From Episyrphus balteatus (lineage: Eukaryota; Arthropoda; Insecta; Diptera; Syrphidae), in the NCBI RefSeq assembly GCF_945859705.1, contig NC_079135.1:32971679-33035678 (forward strand): DNA of 64,000 nucleotides. The letters run 5' to 3'. The notes under the pieces were generated by a model. That model ran no database searches and was not told the origin of the DNA. It saw nothing but the letters and a program-made list of their open reading frames with translations. Below, in pieces: positions 34,395-45,923 of this stretch (its first letter is position 1; each line of letters starts with the position of its first letter). The position numbers and the translations under genes were made by a program.

Positions 34395-36767
34395 GAATAC
34401 ATGACGTATTTTATTCTCCTTTATAGCGCAAACTTACAAAACAATATTTTTTTTAATTATGTCAGAATTTATTCATTTTAGTTCTTCCTCCCATGTGTCG
34501 AAAATAAATTCACAATCCTTGGGTGATGAAAAGGTAATATCCTGGATAAAAATTAGTTTCCTCGAACTTTTCTTGTTAATCTTTTGACATAATGTCAACT
34601 TCCTATCCTCTCTAAAACTCTTTTCATGTCTAGCTGCTTATCATTCCTTTTATTATTATTGCCTTCATCCTTTTTACATACATATATTATGTATGTATAT
34701 GTATGGTGTATGCACAACACATTCTATTCCGTTTACCATGCCAACCATGCATCATCCAAAATCCAAGTGATGAACGACCGAATACGACGGGAGTGCGTGC
34801 CTATTTAGGAATATCTACGAAACATTTTGCGTTCCCAGATTACAGCCACAAAATTAATGTCATGTCTAATCGGCTTTTCGAATGTGAATTGAATGAGTTG
34901 AAATAGAATGAGAGGGTAGAAAAGAGGCTTGGGGGTATATAGGGAGTCCGTGATGGTGCCTCTGAAAAGCAGATGCGATAACACAGGGATACACTTTTGT
35001 CCTTTCTCGCATTAGGCAGTTTTGTGTTGGCAAAACGCACTAAACCACACACCCCTAGAAGCAGATACTATGACACAGTAGGCAGAAGATATGTTAGGAT
35101 AATTTAGATACCCTTCTAGCACCGAGCAGCTCTACTTTCCCTCTCAATTCTACTAACCCCCCTCCTCCTCATTCAGAATTCTCTCCTGTCAAATGACAGT
35201 TTTAGGGGCAATGTATTTTGTGAATTTATGATAAAATGGTATTTGTCTCTTTGGCTTTGCCAACGAGAACAGTCACGGATAGGATATGCTCTGAGAGTGT
35301 ATAAGAATTCTAGCAGACGAATATGGAAGAAGATATCGTTTCAATATAAGCAAAAGCGAATATACGAAAGTAGAGACAATTTTGTGAATTTGTGGCAGAA
35401 TATTTGAATATTTTATTGCTTCTGTTGGAATTCATAAACGATTTTCATTCAATTATTCCACATAGCAAAAAAAAAATACAACACAAAAGTTTTTTTTTTT
35501 TAGATATTATTGAATTGAGGAGGAAACAGATGAAGAAATATAAACCTCTGCCAAGGTATTATGAGGAACTGAACCCAAACCCAATTTGAACAAGGACACA
35601 AGGACTCAAGGTCTCCATGGAAATATCATATAAAGAATATTATAATCTATAAACCATTTCCAGGGAACATATAAATTGAATTGTCATGGTTTTCCCGCTG
35701 CTGTTCAATACACATCCACTCGATATATACACAAAATGAGACAGACACAACAGCAACAGTAACAACAACAACAACACAAAACACAACACTGTCTAATGGG
35801 ATTGTTTTGTTGATAAAAAAGGATGTTAATATTATCGATTACCATTGTTTGATAATAAATTAGGGTAATTTTATTTGTTAGCTAGAGGGATTAAGGATGT
35901 TATTGTGTCCTTTATGCTTTCTAAAGGGGGTTTTGTTTATTGAGTCAATAGATATAAAAGGGAGTCTTCCAAGAATTATGATTGTTTATACTGGGGAATT
36001 TTTATAAGACGTTGAAGGCGGCCATAAAACTATACCTAATGTAATGTATGTAATATCGATGATATCCGCAGGATATTTTTATGCTGGGTATCAAACTATT
36101 TTTAACGAATGTTTAAGTTGAAATTAATGAGAGTTATTAAGATGCAGTGATAATTTTCTATTGGACACACAAATTGATTATTTTCATATTTTGACGATGG
36201 TTTTGTTTAGTGAATGATTTTGGTGTTCTTTTAAGGAATTTCTACTTGGTTTGATAGAATTTTTTTTGTAAATGACCAATTAACAAAAAATAATGAAATT
36301 GATTTATTATTGACGATCCAGAATGCCAAAGTATGAAAACGAGTTGATCCTTTTCTTCTTCTTCCTCCATTCACATCATAATTTCAGGTTGATCTGCACA
36401 ACCGTAAATACTTTTGTTAAAAATGGGCAATTTTTCTATATATACATATGTTTGTAATTTATCATTAAAAACCTTTTAGAAAAAGAATTGCTAGAAACTG
36501 CATTTTAGATATCGTCATCTAATACTTAGTGAAAAACGGGTGTGGTCGAAATCCCGAAAAACGGCAAGCAGTTGAAGCAGTTTTGAATATTTTCACTTGA
36601 AGTACCTATAGATCATATCAATGACAAATAATTCGGGATAGACAAACGCTTTTTTTTTTCTTAAGTTACTAGTAGGGTTTTTATTAAACAAAATGGCAGA
36701 TATAATTGCTCAAAAATTTTGATGAAGTTAATCAATCAAAAAATATTTTTTTTAAGATTTAAATATA
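34395..36767. other. Low-repeat DNA without a recognised gene
   Basis: An ACA microsatellite lies at 35756-35776. The segment at 34620-35250 is less AT-rich and has overlapping frames on both strands without consistent splice signals. Confidence 0.4.
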
Positions 36768-37533
36768 TCTAGGTATTATATGTATATATTAAAGTTTGGT
36801 TTTGTGTACGTTCGCTAACCGGCCACACCGACTGACTTCTTTTCTTTATTTTTTTTTTTAAATCAAAGAGGCATACGAAGAGAAGGTTTAATGCAAAAAA
36901 AAAATTTAAGATTTTATAGGGTAAATAGGGGTAACACGACATTGAAAAAAGAAGCTATTTTCTAAACGGTAAGTCGTAAACAGTTGACTTTCTTTTTTAA
37001 ATGATAGACAAATTTATTCAATAGTTAAAAAAGGTATTGAAAAAATTCAAAAAAATTTCAAAACTAAGTTGTGAAGGTGTTTTTGCAGTCATAGACCTTC
37101 GACAAAAGACTTATTAAAGGTACGCAAAATTTTGCACAGAAATTTGAGTTACACCATTAGAAAGATATTTAAAAAAAAAAAATTAAGGGTCTAATACGGA
37201 TTTTTTCATAGGCCCTGTATTTTGAAATACAAATTTTTGAAAAACAACTAATTTTTAGGGATATTTTTGAGTAGTCTATTATTTTTTTTGGAGTTTTTAA
37301 AAGTCTGCAAAAAATCTCAAACTTATAGGAAATATTGGTTTTAGTTATGCGCATGCATGAGTATTTTGCATAGGCCACTTTTGCTAAAAGTTTAAAAGTG
37401 AATATTTTTAAACTCGTTTTATGAACTTTTTAAGTTTTGATCCTCTTTTTCATTTGAAAATTAACTAATTACAGAGTCGAAAGTTAGAAATAGATACAAG
37501 AAATGGCGGAACGAGGTCCGCCGGCTCAGCTAG
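36768..37533 (+). mobile_element. Non-autonomous Helitron
   Basis: The 3' end carries a 6-bp hairpin GGCGGA/TCCGCC (37505-37510, 37517-37522) with loop ACGAGG. Seven bases later comes CTAG (37530-37533), followed by host T, the canonical Helitron terminus. The proposed 5' end is A|TCTAGGTATTATATG (TC at 36768), giving insertion between A and T and a 766-bp element. There is no Rep/helicase coding. The middle part (about 36900-37380) is inverted relative to related sequence at 62480-62910. Confidence 0.65.
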
Positions 37534-38533
37534 TGTATGTATATATAAATCAACTTGTACCAAATTTGAATAGAAAATAATCAAAACTTCTTGCGATATA
37601 CTGCGTATTGTCTTTTAAAAAATACAGAAACTGTAGAGATGCCATTTTGTGATACTATTTTAATGAAATTTTTTATAGTACCTTTCATTTAATTTCAAAC
37701 AAAACTCTTAACAAACGGGTAGGTACATTTTATTTCACATGTTAGTGTTAAAAGCTCTTATTACTTGTTAGTGTAACGATGGATAGTTCAGATTCCTTCT
37801 AGTTTTTGAAAAAATAAAAATTACCAAAACTAGATACTTTCCTCTAAGACACACCTTTTTTCTGAGTTTTTATGTGACTTGGCTTTGAAATGACAAAAAT
37901 ATGAAAAAAACTAATTTTGAAACTTTAAGTTAGTTTGACCTGCTTAAAAATATTTTCAAAAGCCCTGAAAGCTACGATCCTGAATCTTAAATTAAGTATA
38001 GTGGCCATTACGATTTTTTCGAAGAAACATAAGGTATGTATGTAGGTAAGTTCCGATTTTTCTCAGGAATGTGAAATCTGTCAGAACACATTGATGTAGG
38101 TAAGTTTTCATCTTTAGCTTAATAACTTTATCAATGAGCAATTATTATGCGCTATTACACAGCAACAAATTAAACATTTCTTATACAACAAGTTGCCATG
38201 TGAACTAGATTTCCTGGCAAAGGTGAGAATGATATTTACTCTTCATGTTGATGTTACTGTTAATGGATTTCCTTAATATTCTTTGGAAATCCCTTAATTT
38301 GTCGGAATAATGGATGGTTTCGACTTCAATGATATGTGACTTCAATAATATGGTCATATCATTGATGGGGAAGTCTAAGAATGGATCCATTTGAATGACC
38401 AGCTCAGTCAAACGGATGTTAATTAGTCAAGAAAATTCTAGAAATTCAAGAACAATATCGTAAGTAAACCATCTCTTTGTTTAACGTTTGCTTCTAACTT
38501 CTTGCTATTGATATTTCACATTATTAGTTAAAG
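37534..38533. other. Unclassified DNA, no gene seen
   Basis: No paired repeats or credible frames. A 68-codon minus-strand frame at 38205-38411 has ordinary composition but no start or splice support. Confidence 0.4.
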
Positions 38534-40039
38534 CACGGTTGCCACTTCAAAAAAAAATTTGTGACCAAGAATGTAAATAAAAATGTGCAAACACAACTAA
38601 AAATGACCAAAATAATTTGTTTCTGCTAACTTTTAACTAAAGACAAAATTTGATGAAGAATATACGTAAGGGACATTAGAACAGTTACCACAAATGGATA
38701 GGGCTCACAGCTATAACGGACCAAGTAAAAAAAAAATCAAATCTAGTACCAAAGCTTGCGCAAGGTTTAAGATCTGTCATTAGTTTGGTCAAAAAGTGTT
38801 TCGTTTCAAATTGTCATTTGTTGAAAAAAAAAAATTTACCCATGCCATTTTTTTTTTGTTGGTTCACTTCAGCTCATAGCCCTGAAAATATCAGACTTTG
38901 CTTAAAATCTTGTAGAGTTGTTTATGAAAATTATCGTCATTTGTCTTAAAAGCAGGGTTCGGACTTTACTTTGATCGAAGTAGATTTACTTCGATTTTGG
39001 GAAAAAAATAAAATCTACTTCCCTACTTCTCTTTTTTAGGAACTACTTCTATTTCTCGATTGAAAAATATTTTTCAAATAATAAATTTAGAAAAATTAGA
39101 GAAAGGGGTTTAACTTCGATTTTGAATCTGGTCGAGGCATTAAGAAATAAAGCTCAACTGAAATCTCAAAATATGAATGGAGGTCAATTATTATTCGAAT
39201 TCAAAATAAAAATAAAGTGTATCAAAGTAATTTTGACGGATTTTGAAGAATTCCTGATCAAATTTTTTTTTAGATAATTTGTCAGATATTTTTTTAGAAT
39301 AAATTTTTGTAAATATGTAAATGTTCTGAAAGTTTAATTTTGAAATCTACTTCCGAAATTTTGGATCTACTTCACTTTTTTTTCAGTTGCTTCGAAATTT
39401 TTAAACTGAAGTACGAACCCTGCTAAATAGCATTACCTGTAGAAAAATACCCGAATTTTATCCCTTTTCAGGAAAAATTGAAATTGGGAAAATTATCTAT
39501 AAATTTGAAACTGAAACTTCCGAAATGGAAATCATTGATGTTACTTAAAATGTTTATTGATAAAATTGATTGTTTTAGATTAAAAGTTTCTCAGCTTTTT
39601 TTACTATAAAAACATCTTCAATGTACCTACTCAAAAAAAAATTCTCTGTTCTTCTGGACAAGAAGTAATATTTTTGATATACCTACTGTTTTTTTTATAC
39701 CCAACATGGCATCCTTTAATTTTTTGTGGACATGAAAATTGAAAGTAGAGCTTTCACGTGAACAAGATTATACCCGGAAAAATTAAATGCCACTTTTCCC
39801 TTATTTTGAGTTGTGGTCGAAAAGTTTTTCACGTTCGGAAAACTCCCCGTATTTTGAACTTTCTTTTTCGGCTCGTTTCTCACTAAAATTTTCGTAAGAA
39901 CATAAGAAACTTGTCGAAAAAAAATTTCGGGTAGAACTTTTTACTGAAAAAATGACCAAATGGAATAAAAAGTGACCAAATGATCAAGTGAATATAAAAT
40001 GACCAATTTTGGTCATATATGACCATTGTTGCAACCGTG
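38534..40039. mobile_element. hAT-like element with CACGGTTGC ends
   Basis: CACGGTTGCCAC begins at 38534 and GTTGCAACCGTG ends at 40039, giving inverted ends CACGGTTGC. The flanking octamers AGTTAAAG (38526-38533) and AGCTAAAG (40040-40047) match at 7 of 8 positions, as an aged hAT duplication. ATGACCAAA words repeat near the right end. No transposase frame remains. Another hAT-like MITE is nested at 38953-39422. Confidence 0.55.
38953..39422. mobile_element. hAT-like MITE with CAGGGTTCG ends, nested
   Basis: CAGGGTTCGGACTTTACTTT begins at 38953; the right end in reverse complement reads CAGGGTTCGTACTTCAGTTT. CAGGGTTCG is a common hAT-type terminus. The flanking octamers CTTAAAAG and CTAAATAG match at 6 of 8. 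The interior is rich in CTACTTC/GAAGTAG words in both orientations. Confidence 0.6.
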
Positions 40040-40047
40040 AGCTAAAG

Positions 40048-41619
40048 TCTTTTTTCTAAAAATGACAGTAAGTGTGGAACATTTCAAAATGAATCTGCCA
40101 AAAATGGTAATTATGTTTGAAATTTTTGTTTTCTCCTTTAGCATCTGCAACAGAAATTCATATTAACAAACATTTCTCAACAAACTTTATTTCTTTAAAT
40201 TTAAAAGTCATTAGAGACATTCCAGCAGGCTCTGCTAAAACACATAGGTACATTTATCTAAACTGTAACTGTCCCTAATTACCATGTGAAAATGACATGT
40301 TTTCTTGTGCTAATTTCGAATCATATCACAAACCTATGCTGCAGCAGCTGCTACTGTGAAAACTGGAAATGAAAACTACTCCGATTAAAGAAGCAAACAC
40401 TAACAAAATGAGTTTGTTCTTAGTTTGGTGTGATTCAAGCAGCAACTTACATGACCTAATTCACGTGTGCAGGACAAATCAACGTTTGCCACTTCAGCAA
40501 CAGGGTCACTTCCCCAAGTAGTAACTATACGATACCATTTGCGAATATGCCACTCTTGCGACATCTTCTTCACTCCTGCTCGTGACATGAAGTAATTTTT
40601 TTTTTCTATTAAATCTAAAGCGGAGCGAGTAGAGATGGTCTTCTTTAGAACATGCTTACCAATTAAATACAAACGCTCTATGTTTGTACTGTGCAATATA
40701 GGAGACAGAAGGATATACGATGCGATTTTACACAACATATTTATTATATGAGCACATATAGCTGACTATAATTGTGTTAAATTCTGCACATTCCTCAGGA
40801 CGACACTATGAATCCTGGAGGGTGTGTTTCGAAGAGTGTACTTTACATAGTACCAGTAAGTAATGCCAACACCACAATACAACCCTAACCAAACGTCATA
40901 TATCCTTCATAAAATGTTCTATATTTCTATTCTTCTTTGCTTACCGTTATGTAATAATTCGTTGCCATAGTAATGCTCTCCTCCATCTCATGGCTTTGAT
41001 AAATTCTCTCATCCACAATTTAATTGAAAGGAATGTGATGATGATTTTTTTTTTTCTATTTTAATGAATGTAAAATTTCCTGTTGCGGAAAAAGAATGCA
41101 ATTAATACCACAAAAGTGTAAATATAAACTTGAAGGATATTCATTTGCAGGGTTGAATATTATCATCATACAGAACTGAACCGGATGTGAAATGTTGATG
41201 GAAGAAATATTATTATTCCTGTTTACCTGAAGATTACTTCCTCTGCGCTACGGTTGGGTATTTCAAGATCCTTTATACATAAATCAAGTTTTGTTAAGTT
41301 TTTAAGAGTGAGGGGCGGGCGAGGGGAAGTTATTTGGTCTGGAAACCTACATATTGCTGATGCTCATGGTTACTATGAAGGGTTTGAAATAGTTTTTATT
41401 TTATTTTATTGTAAATGAAAAGATTGCATTTCATTTAATAAGGCTTAAAGCTTTTTTTGGTTTTTTTTTTTTTTTCAAGTAACGAACATTTATGTGGGGT
41501 GTAAATTTTTGCATTTGAAATACCTAATTAGTTGATTCCTCGTCACCCTGTTATGTTTCTGTTCTTGTCTATACTGGTTCAATTGAAATGACTCTCATTG
41601 ATGGAGGAAGTTTATTTAA
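40048..41619. other. Unclassified DNA, no gene seen
   Basis: A 112-codon minus-strand frame at 40400-40738 is the longest here and contains no recognisable domain. The rest is AT-rich with poly-T tracts near 41050 and 41467. Confidence 0.35.
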
Positions 41620-42661
41620 CCCTCTACTGCATGAATTAATATTTTATATTTGGGTTGTTTTAAAACGGTTTTTATTAAAAAAATTTGTTTAAATTAATTT
41701 GTTTAAAAAAATTGTTTATAAGCCAAATTTGGCTTCGTATGCATTAAGGGGTAAGAAATTTTACTAATTTTATTTATTCAGATTATGTAATGAATACAAT
41801 TAAAAATATCAAAAGAAAAATATTTATCATTTAAAAACAAAATAAGGTAAAATAAATACATTGCATTACAAAAGGTTAAGAATTAATTCAAATTTGGCTC
41901 ATTTTAAGACATGGAACCGAGAAAAGCAATTTATTTCTGTCCGTTGTATATATTTTTTCTGGTTCACATTCTTTCCACTGTCTAAGTAAGTCTTGCTTCA
42001 ACATTTTCAGCCACTCCAAGATTTTACAAAAACTAAAAAGTAATAAAATGACTGAAAAATATTACAGGTGAGCCCCTCTCCCCCTAACATTTTTGTGGTT
42101 AAGCCGCTGGAAATGGTGTTACATGAGAAAAATGTCTCTAAAAGCGAAGGGGCTCCATTTCTGAAGTAAAACATAGCTTCCAAGCAAAATAACAATGTAA
42201 ACAAACAAAATTTTCCAACAAAAAATTTAACAAATTGTGTAGATTTACAACCCCTCAATGCATACCAAGCCAAATATGGCTTCCGTACCTACTTTTTGCC
42301 CTCCCAAGACCAGGTCAATAATTTTTTTTCAATAAAAATTGGTTCATAGCATACACAATTAGACAATCGATCAAAAATAAATTTTTAATTCCACTTTACT
42401 TTCCAAACAAACGCAGTAATTAACACTTAAAGTATGAATATATTCTACACTTTCGTTTTCAATGCACACGACTGATCGACTCACCTGTGATCATAAAATA
42501 CACCTTTATTTTGGGTCGGACACACGAGAAAACTATCTCTATGGGTTCTCAGGAACACAAAGAAGAGGATTGATTTAATCTTTACCATTTTTTTGTGACA
42601 GATAAGAGAAAAGTGCATACAAACAGACAAAACCATATTTGGCTTCGTATGCAGTACGGGG
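41620..42661. mobile_element. piggyBac-like non-autonomous element flanked by TTAA
   Basis: TTAA (41616-41619) then CCCTCTACTGCATG. At the right, CGTATGCAGTACGGGG then TTAA (42662-42665). The end pairs CCCNNTACTGCAT with its inverse. TTAA targets with C-run ends fit piggyBac. The interior repeats the end-like unit GCCAAATTTGGCTTCGTATG: direct at 41732 and 42639, inverted at 42258. It seems built from several terminal segments, with no transposase. Confidence 0.65.
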
Positions 42662-42839
42662 TTAACAACTCTTTCGTTAGCCAGTTGTTTCGAGTAATTA
42701 GAATCCAAGCAAAGATAACTTTTGGCTCTGATAAAGAAGAACTTACTGAGTTAAACTGAACGTTGATAAACAAATTCTTCGATTATATCAAGGTCTTGTG
42801 CCGACTTCAGTGTTTCTTTCGTAGAAGAACAGCCTCAAA

Positions 42840-42989
42840 GGGTCATATGCATACAAAATAGTAAATGCTTCTGCTTGAAAATTGTAAAGTATGAACGTTT
42901 TTTATCCACATTTTTTGCTATCAAACCGAGTTTATACATATTAATTTCATATTTCTAGTATTTTTTACTATTTTGTATGCATACGGGCC
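42840..42989. mobile_element. 150-bp inverted-repeat MITE with TATGCATACAAAATAGTAAA arms
   Basis: Left TATGCATACAAAATAGTAAA (42846-42865) is mirrored exactly by TTTACTATTTTGTATGCATA (42964-42983); the outer six bases are less conserved. The target duplication is not clear. It lies 180 bp from the piggyBac-like element, whose ends also contain CGTATGCA. Confidence 0.6.
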
Positions 42990-42999
42990 AATGAGTTCT

Positions 43000-43680
43000 T
43001 TGGATTTCAGTTAATTTCTTTCGTCAGTAACCTCATCAAAATATTGGAAAAATTTCTACTTTGGCAGCTAAAAACTTTCTCCAGGGAAACAATTGAGTTT
43101 CTGATATGAAGTTTGGATTCCGTGGTAAGAACCTTAGAACTCCACTCTTCATTCCTTTTTAAAACTCTGGCATAATGTGGCTCTTTCAGTGAACTTTCGC
43201 CAGGCTCGTTTGCGATATTAAAAAGGCATTCGACGATGTTTGGATAGAAGAACTAGTTCCTAAGCTCTATCAACCATATTAAAATAATTTACAACTTTCT
43301 TCATTCAAAGTTTTTTACGTTTAAATTGGAAGCGAAGAATCAAAACAAAGAATTTTAAAAGCCGTTCGAGTTCTAACAACATTGGAACTTTAAAATTAAT
43401 TTTTCCATATATTAACTTATGTGCATTAAGCAAACAGGATCAGAAAGAGATCTGTTAAGTACAATTATAGTCAATCTCGCAATAGAACTATTTGGGAGTC
43501 AAATTCAACATGCAACAGCCCGCTGCGTAGCTCAGCCAGAGGACTAAGTTCTTCAATTACAAGTAGATAATTAGGCCCATCAGTACCTACATTTATAATT
43601 CCGAACAGCTAAGTATCTAATGATGCATATTTTATTACTGTTGCAACCCTTGTCAATTATTTATTTGCAAAAGGAAGTAC
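43000..43680. other. Unclassified DNA, no gene seen
   Basis: Low-repeat sequence of mixed composition without a frame longer than chance or recognisable element ends. Confidence 0.4.
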
Positions 43681-43823
43681 CTACTACACTGAGGGAAAAA
43701 AGATGAACTACTTTGATTTATGTGACTTTAAGAAACGAAACCATCAAAAATTAACCTTTTTTCCACATTGATTTAAAAATGTTCATCTTCAACGCAAAAT
43801 CATTCCAAATAATAGTTAAATCA

Positions 43824-44600
43824 GGGTTGTGGTCAAAATTCTGCCGGGGTCAAAATTCTTTTATCAAAAATTCTGCTTTCAAAAGTCTGCTTTTCAAAAT
43901 TCTGTTTTTAAAAATTCTGTTTTTAAAAATTCTGCTTTTCATAATTCTGTTTTTCAAAACTCTGCAAAAAAATAAAAAAGGGTTTGGAAAATGTTAAAAA
44001 GCGCGCGCTTTTTAAAATTTTCCAAACCCTTTTTTAATTTTTTGCAAAATTCTGTAAAATCATCTTCTTGAAAAATTATCTGCTTATTTGATTACTTAAC
44101 TAAATAATTTGTCATTCTTTGAATGCATATTAATTTTTGTTTTATAAATGAATAAATTTGAAAATATTAAGAAAAGGTCTTTAATACTAAACATTTCCGA
44201 AAATAATTTTAAATTTTTTAATTTGTCAAATAAAGATGAATTTATTCAAAAATTTTAATAAGAAAAGAAATATCTTGTATCAAACAACATCGGTTCCAAT
44301 AAGTTATAGATTTTATTTGAAAGAAAGTCAGTCTATGCATTTTAAAAAATATTTGCGACACTTAAACAAAAAAATTTACTAAAGTACCAATGTTGAATTA
44401 CATTGATGAGGTGTAGTTTTCTTTAGTCAGCGCATATGCTATAAAAAAAAAAAAAAAAACAGAATTGGCAGAATTTTGAAAAGCAGAATTTTAAAAAGCA
44501 GAATTTTGAAAAGCAGAATAGAAAAAAGCAGAATTTTGAAAAACAGAATTTTCGTTAAAAAAGCAGAATTTTGAAGCCAGAATTTTTACCCGATCCCGTT
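43824..44600. mobile_element. FB-like fold-back structure: arms of short tandem AATTCTG repeats
   Basis: The left arm (43832-43970) holds about ten tandem copies of CAAAATTCTGCTTTT-type units. The right arm (44458-44590) holds about eight copies of the inverse, AGCAGAATTTTGAAA. Outer ends are GGGTTGTGGTCAAAATTC and the mirrored GAATTTTTACCCGATCCC. Inverted arms made of short direct repeats are the organisation of Drosophila FB fold-back elements. A strong hairpin at 43964-44045 lies just inside the left arm. No coding sequence. Confidence 0.6.
43964..44045. repeat. 82-bp near-perfect palindrome centred on GCGCGCGC
   Basis: The centre is between 44004 and 44005. The halves GGGTTTGGAAAATGTTAAAA plus AGCGC and GCGCT plus TTTTAAAATTTTCCAAACCC pair with about three mismatches over 41 bp. 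It would extrude as a cruciform or fold as RNA. Confidence 0.8.
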
Positions 44601-44676
44601 CAATCAATGTGGTTTTCATTGATTTTAAGTTGTTTAATGGTGGCTCTTCCCTCAGTGTATGAAAAAAATAGTTTTT

Positions 44677-44745
44677 AAGAGGTGGAGGCTGGGACTCGAA
44701 CCCAGACCTCTGGCGTAACTGTTGCACCATATGGGATACCATGCT
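44677..44745 (-). ncRNA. tRNA-like relic or tRNA-derived SINE head
   Basis: On the minus strand ATGGTGCAACAGTTACG resembles a tRNA D-arm/A box. It is followed after a short spacer by CTGGGTTCGAGTCCCAG, a perfect 5-bp T-stem with a 7-nt loop and a good B box (GGTTCGAGTCC). The anticodon arm appears deleted and no complementary acceptor 5' strand is present, so it is not a working tRNA. It may keep RNA polymerase III promoter character. Confidence 0.45.
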
Positions 44746-45493
44746 TCTGATTTATATGTACATACAAATACATTATCCTTTTTTCCACATTTGCAAAATC
44801 TCCTACTAATTGAAAAACCCCTGTTAATTTGTTTGATTTCTCAACTCCTAGCATAATGAATTTTGTCAATCAATGAGTATATTTCCAAAAGGTACTAAGA
44901 AGAATTCAAAATTTAATTTTCATTCCTAGCTTTCAATTATTTTCTCCATCCTAGCACCGACCTCAATCCTAGGCCATTGTTTGACCAAATCGGGTATTTC
45001 CATGTAGATTACATTTCAATTTCAATGCATGCCTTTATAACAATCTACGCAATGATGACCAATTGATTACAATTTGCTATACATACCCCCTTTCATATAG
45101 CTTGTATATTTGTATACCTATACAGGACATTTTGTATACAAACATCTATAACATCAGCAGCAACCTATTTCCAATAGATAGATAGTGTAGTTAGAGGAAT
45201 GTCTAGAAACAAAAGGTCACTCGATATAAAGGTGTGTGGTATACCTAATACCTACCGTTGCGATGGCTCCCTACGGTGTAAGATGTCTCTTTTATAATTG
45301 ATCCCAAGATATAGGTAAAACTACGATTTGTGTGTAACATAACTACCTAAATGTGTGCCGCTACTCAACAGCCACATATATCCTTCCGCCTACCATTCGA
45401 TCAACCCAACCAAACACACATATTTCCTTCAACTTCCGATTTCGGACAAACTCCTCTCTCTCTCTCTCACTCAAACACTCTAATGTCTAACCA
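44746..45493. other. Unclassified DNA with a CT microsatellite
   Basis: CT run at 45451-45468. No gene or element ends recognised. Confidence 0.4.
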
Positions 45494-45763
45494 ATGTTGG
45501 AAGATGAACTATTGCATATAAATGATGAACATTTATTACAACAGGAATCCGGGTTAGAGTTACATCATTCGTCCTCGATGCTAGAGAGCCTTTGTTGTAA
45601 GGACTTGTATTTATGTCGAAAGGAGGAAGGTTCAGAGCCAGGACCCAGTAAAATTAGTCTTCCTTCACATTGTCGGATGCGATGTCCGACTCATCGACAT
45701 CGGCATCGACATCAACATCGTCACCATCATCATGGTCAGGTCGATGTTGTTGTTGTTGTCTAG
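45494..45763 (+). other. Candidate exon: 89-codon frame with His/Arg-rich tail (or antisense Asp-rich frame)
   Basis: The plus frame starts ACCAATG and reads MLEDELLHINDEHLLQQESG, then a His/Arg-rich run built on CATCGACAT repeats (about residues 67-80), with varied codon use in the first 60 residues. The antisense strand (45654-45923) is also open and reads an Asp-rich DDGDDVDVDADVDESDIASD tail to a stop. Only one can be coding; the CATCGA microsatellite keeps both frames open. No family was recognised and no firm splice sites were assigned. Confidence 0.25.
45691..45760. repeat. CATCGA/CATCAT/GTT compound microsatellite
   Basis: ATCGACATCGGCATCGACAT continues with CAACATCGTCACCATCATCA and ends in GTTGTTGTTGTTG. 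Confidence 0.7.
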
Positions 45764-45923
45764 TTAGTATAGTAGAAGAAGACTCTTGCTTGTTTGGTTT
45801 GGCAAGAGTTTGCAGTTTGATGAGGTTGATTTTTCCACAACACTCCATATAAGAGTGTCCCTCTCGTCTATAATATGTTATGGTGTATGTCGTCCTCCTA
45901 TCGTTCTCGTTCTTTTCCATCAC

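Larger units (their letters stand above)
43687..44657. mobile_element. TA-flanked element with CACTGAGGGAA ends
   Basis: TA (43685-43686) then CACTGAGGGAA. At the right TTCCCTCAGTG then TA (44658-44659), a perfect 11-bp inverted end. The right interior TCAATGTGGTTTTCATTGAT recurs, diverged, at 52432-52452, so the family has at least one other fragment here. TA targets suggest the Tc1/mariner group but are not decisive. It holds the fold-back structure at 43824-44600. Confidence 0.65.

Noticed and set aside
44677..44745. Functional tRNA gene
   Set aside because: The anticodon arm and matching acceptor 5' strand are missing; kept only as a tRNA-like relic.
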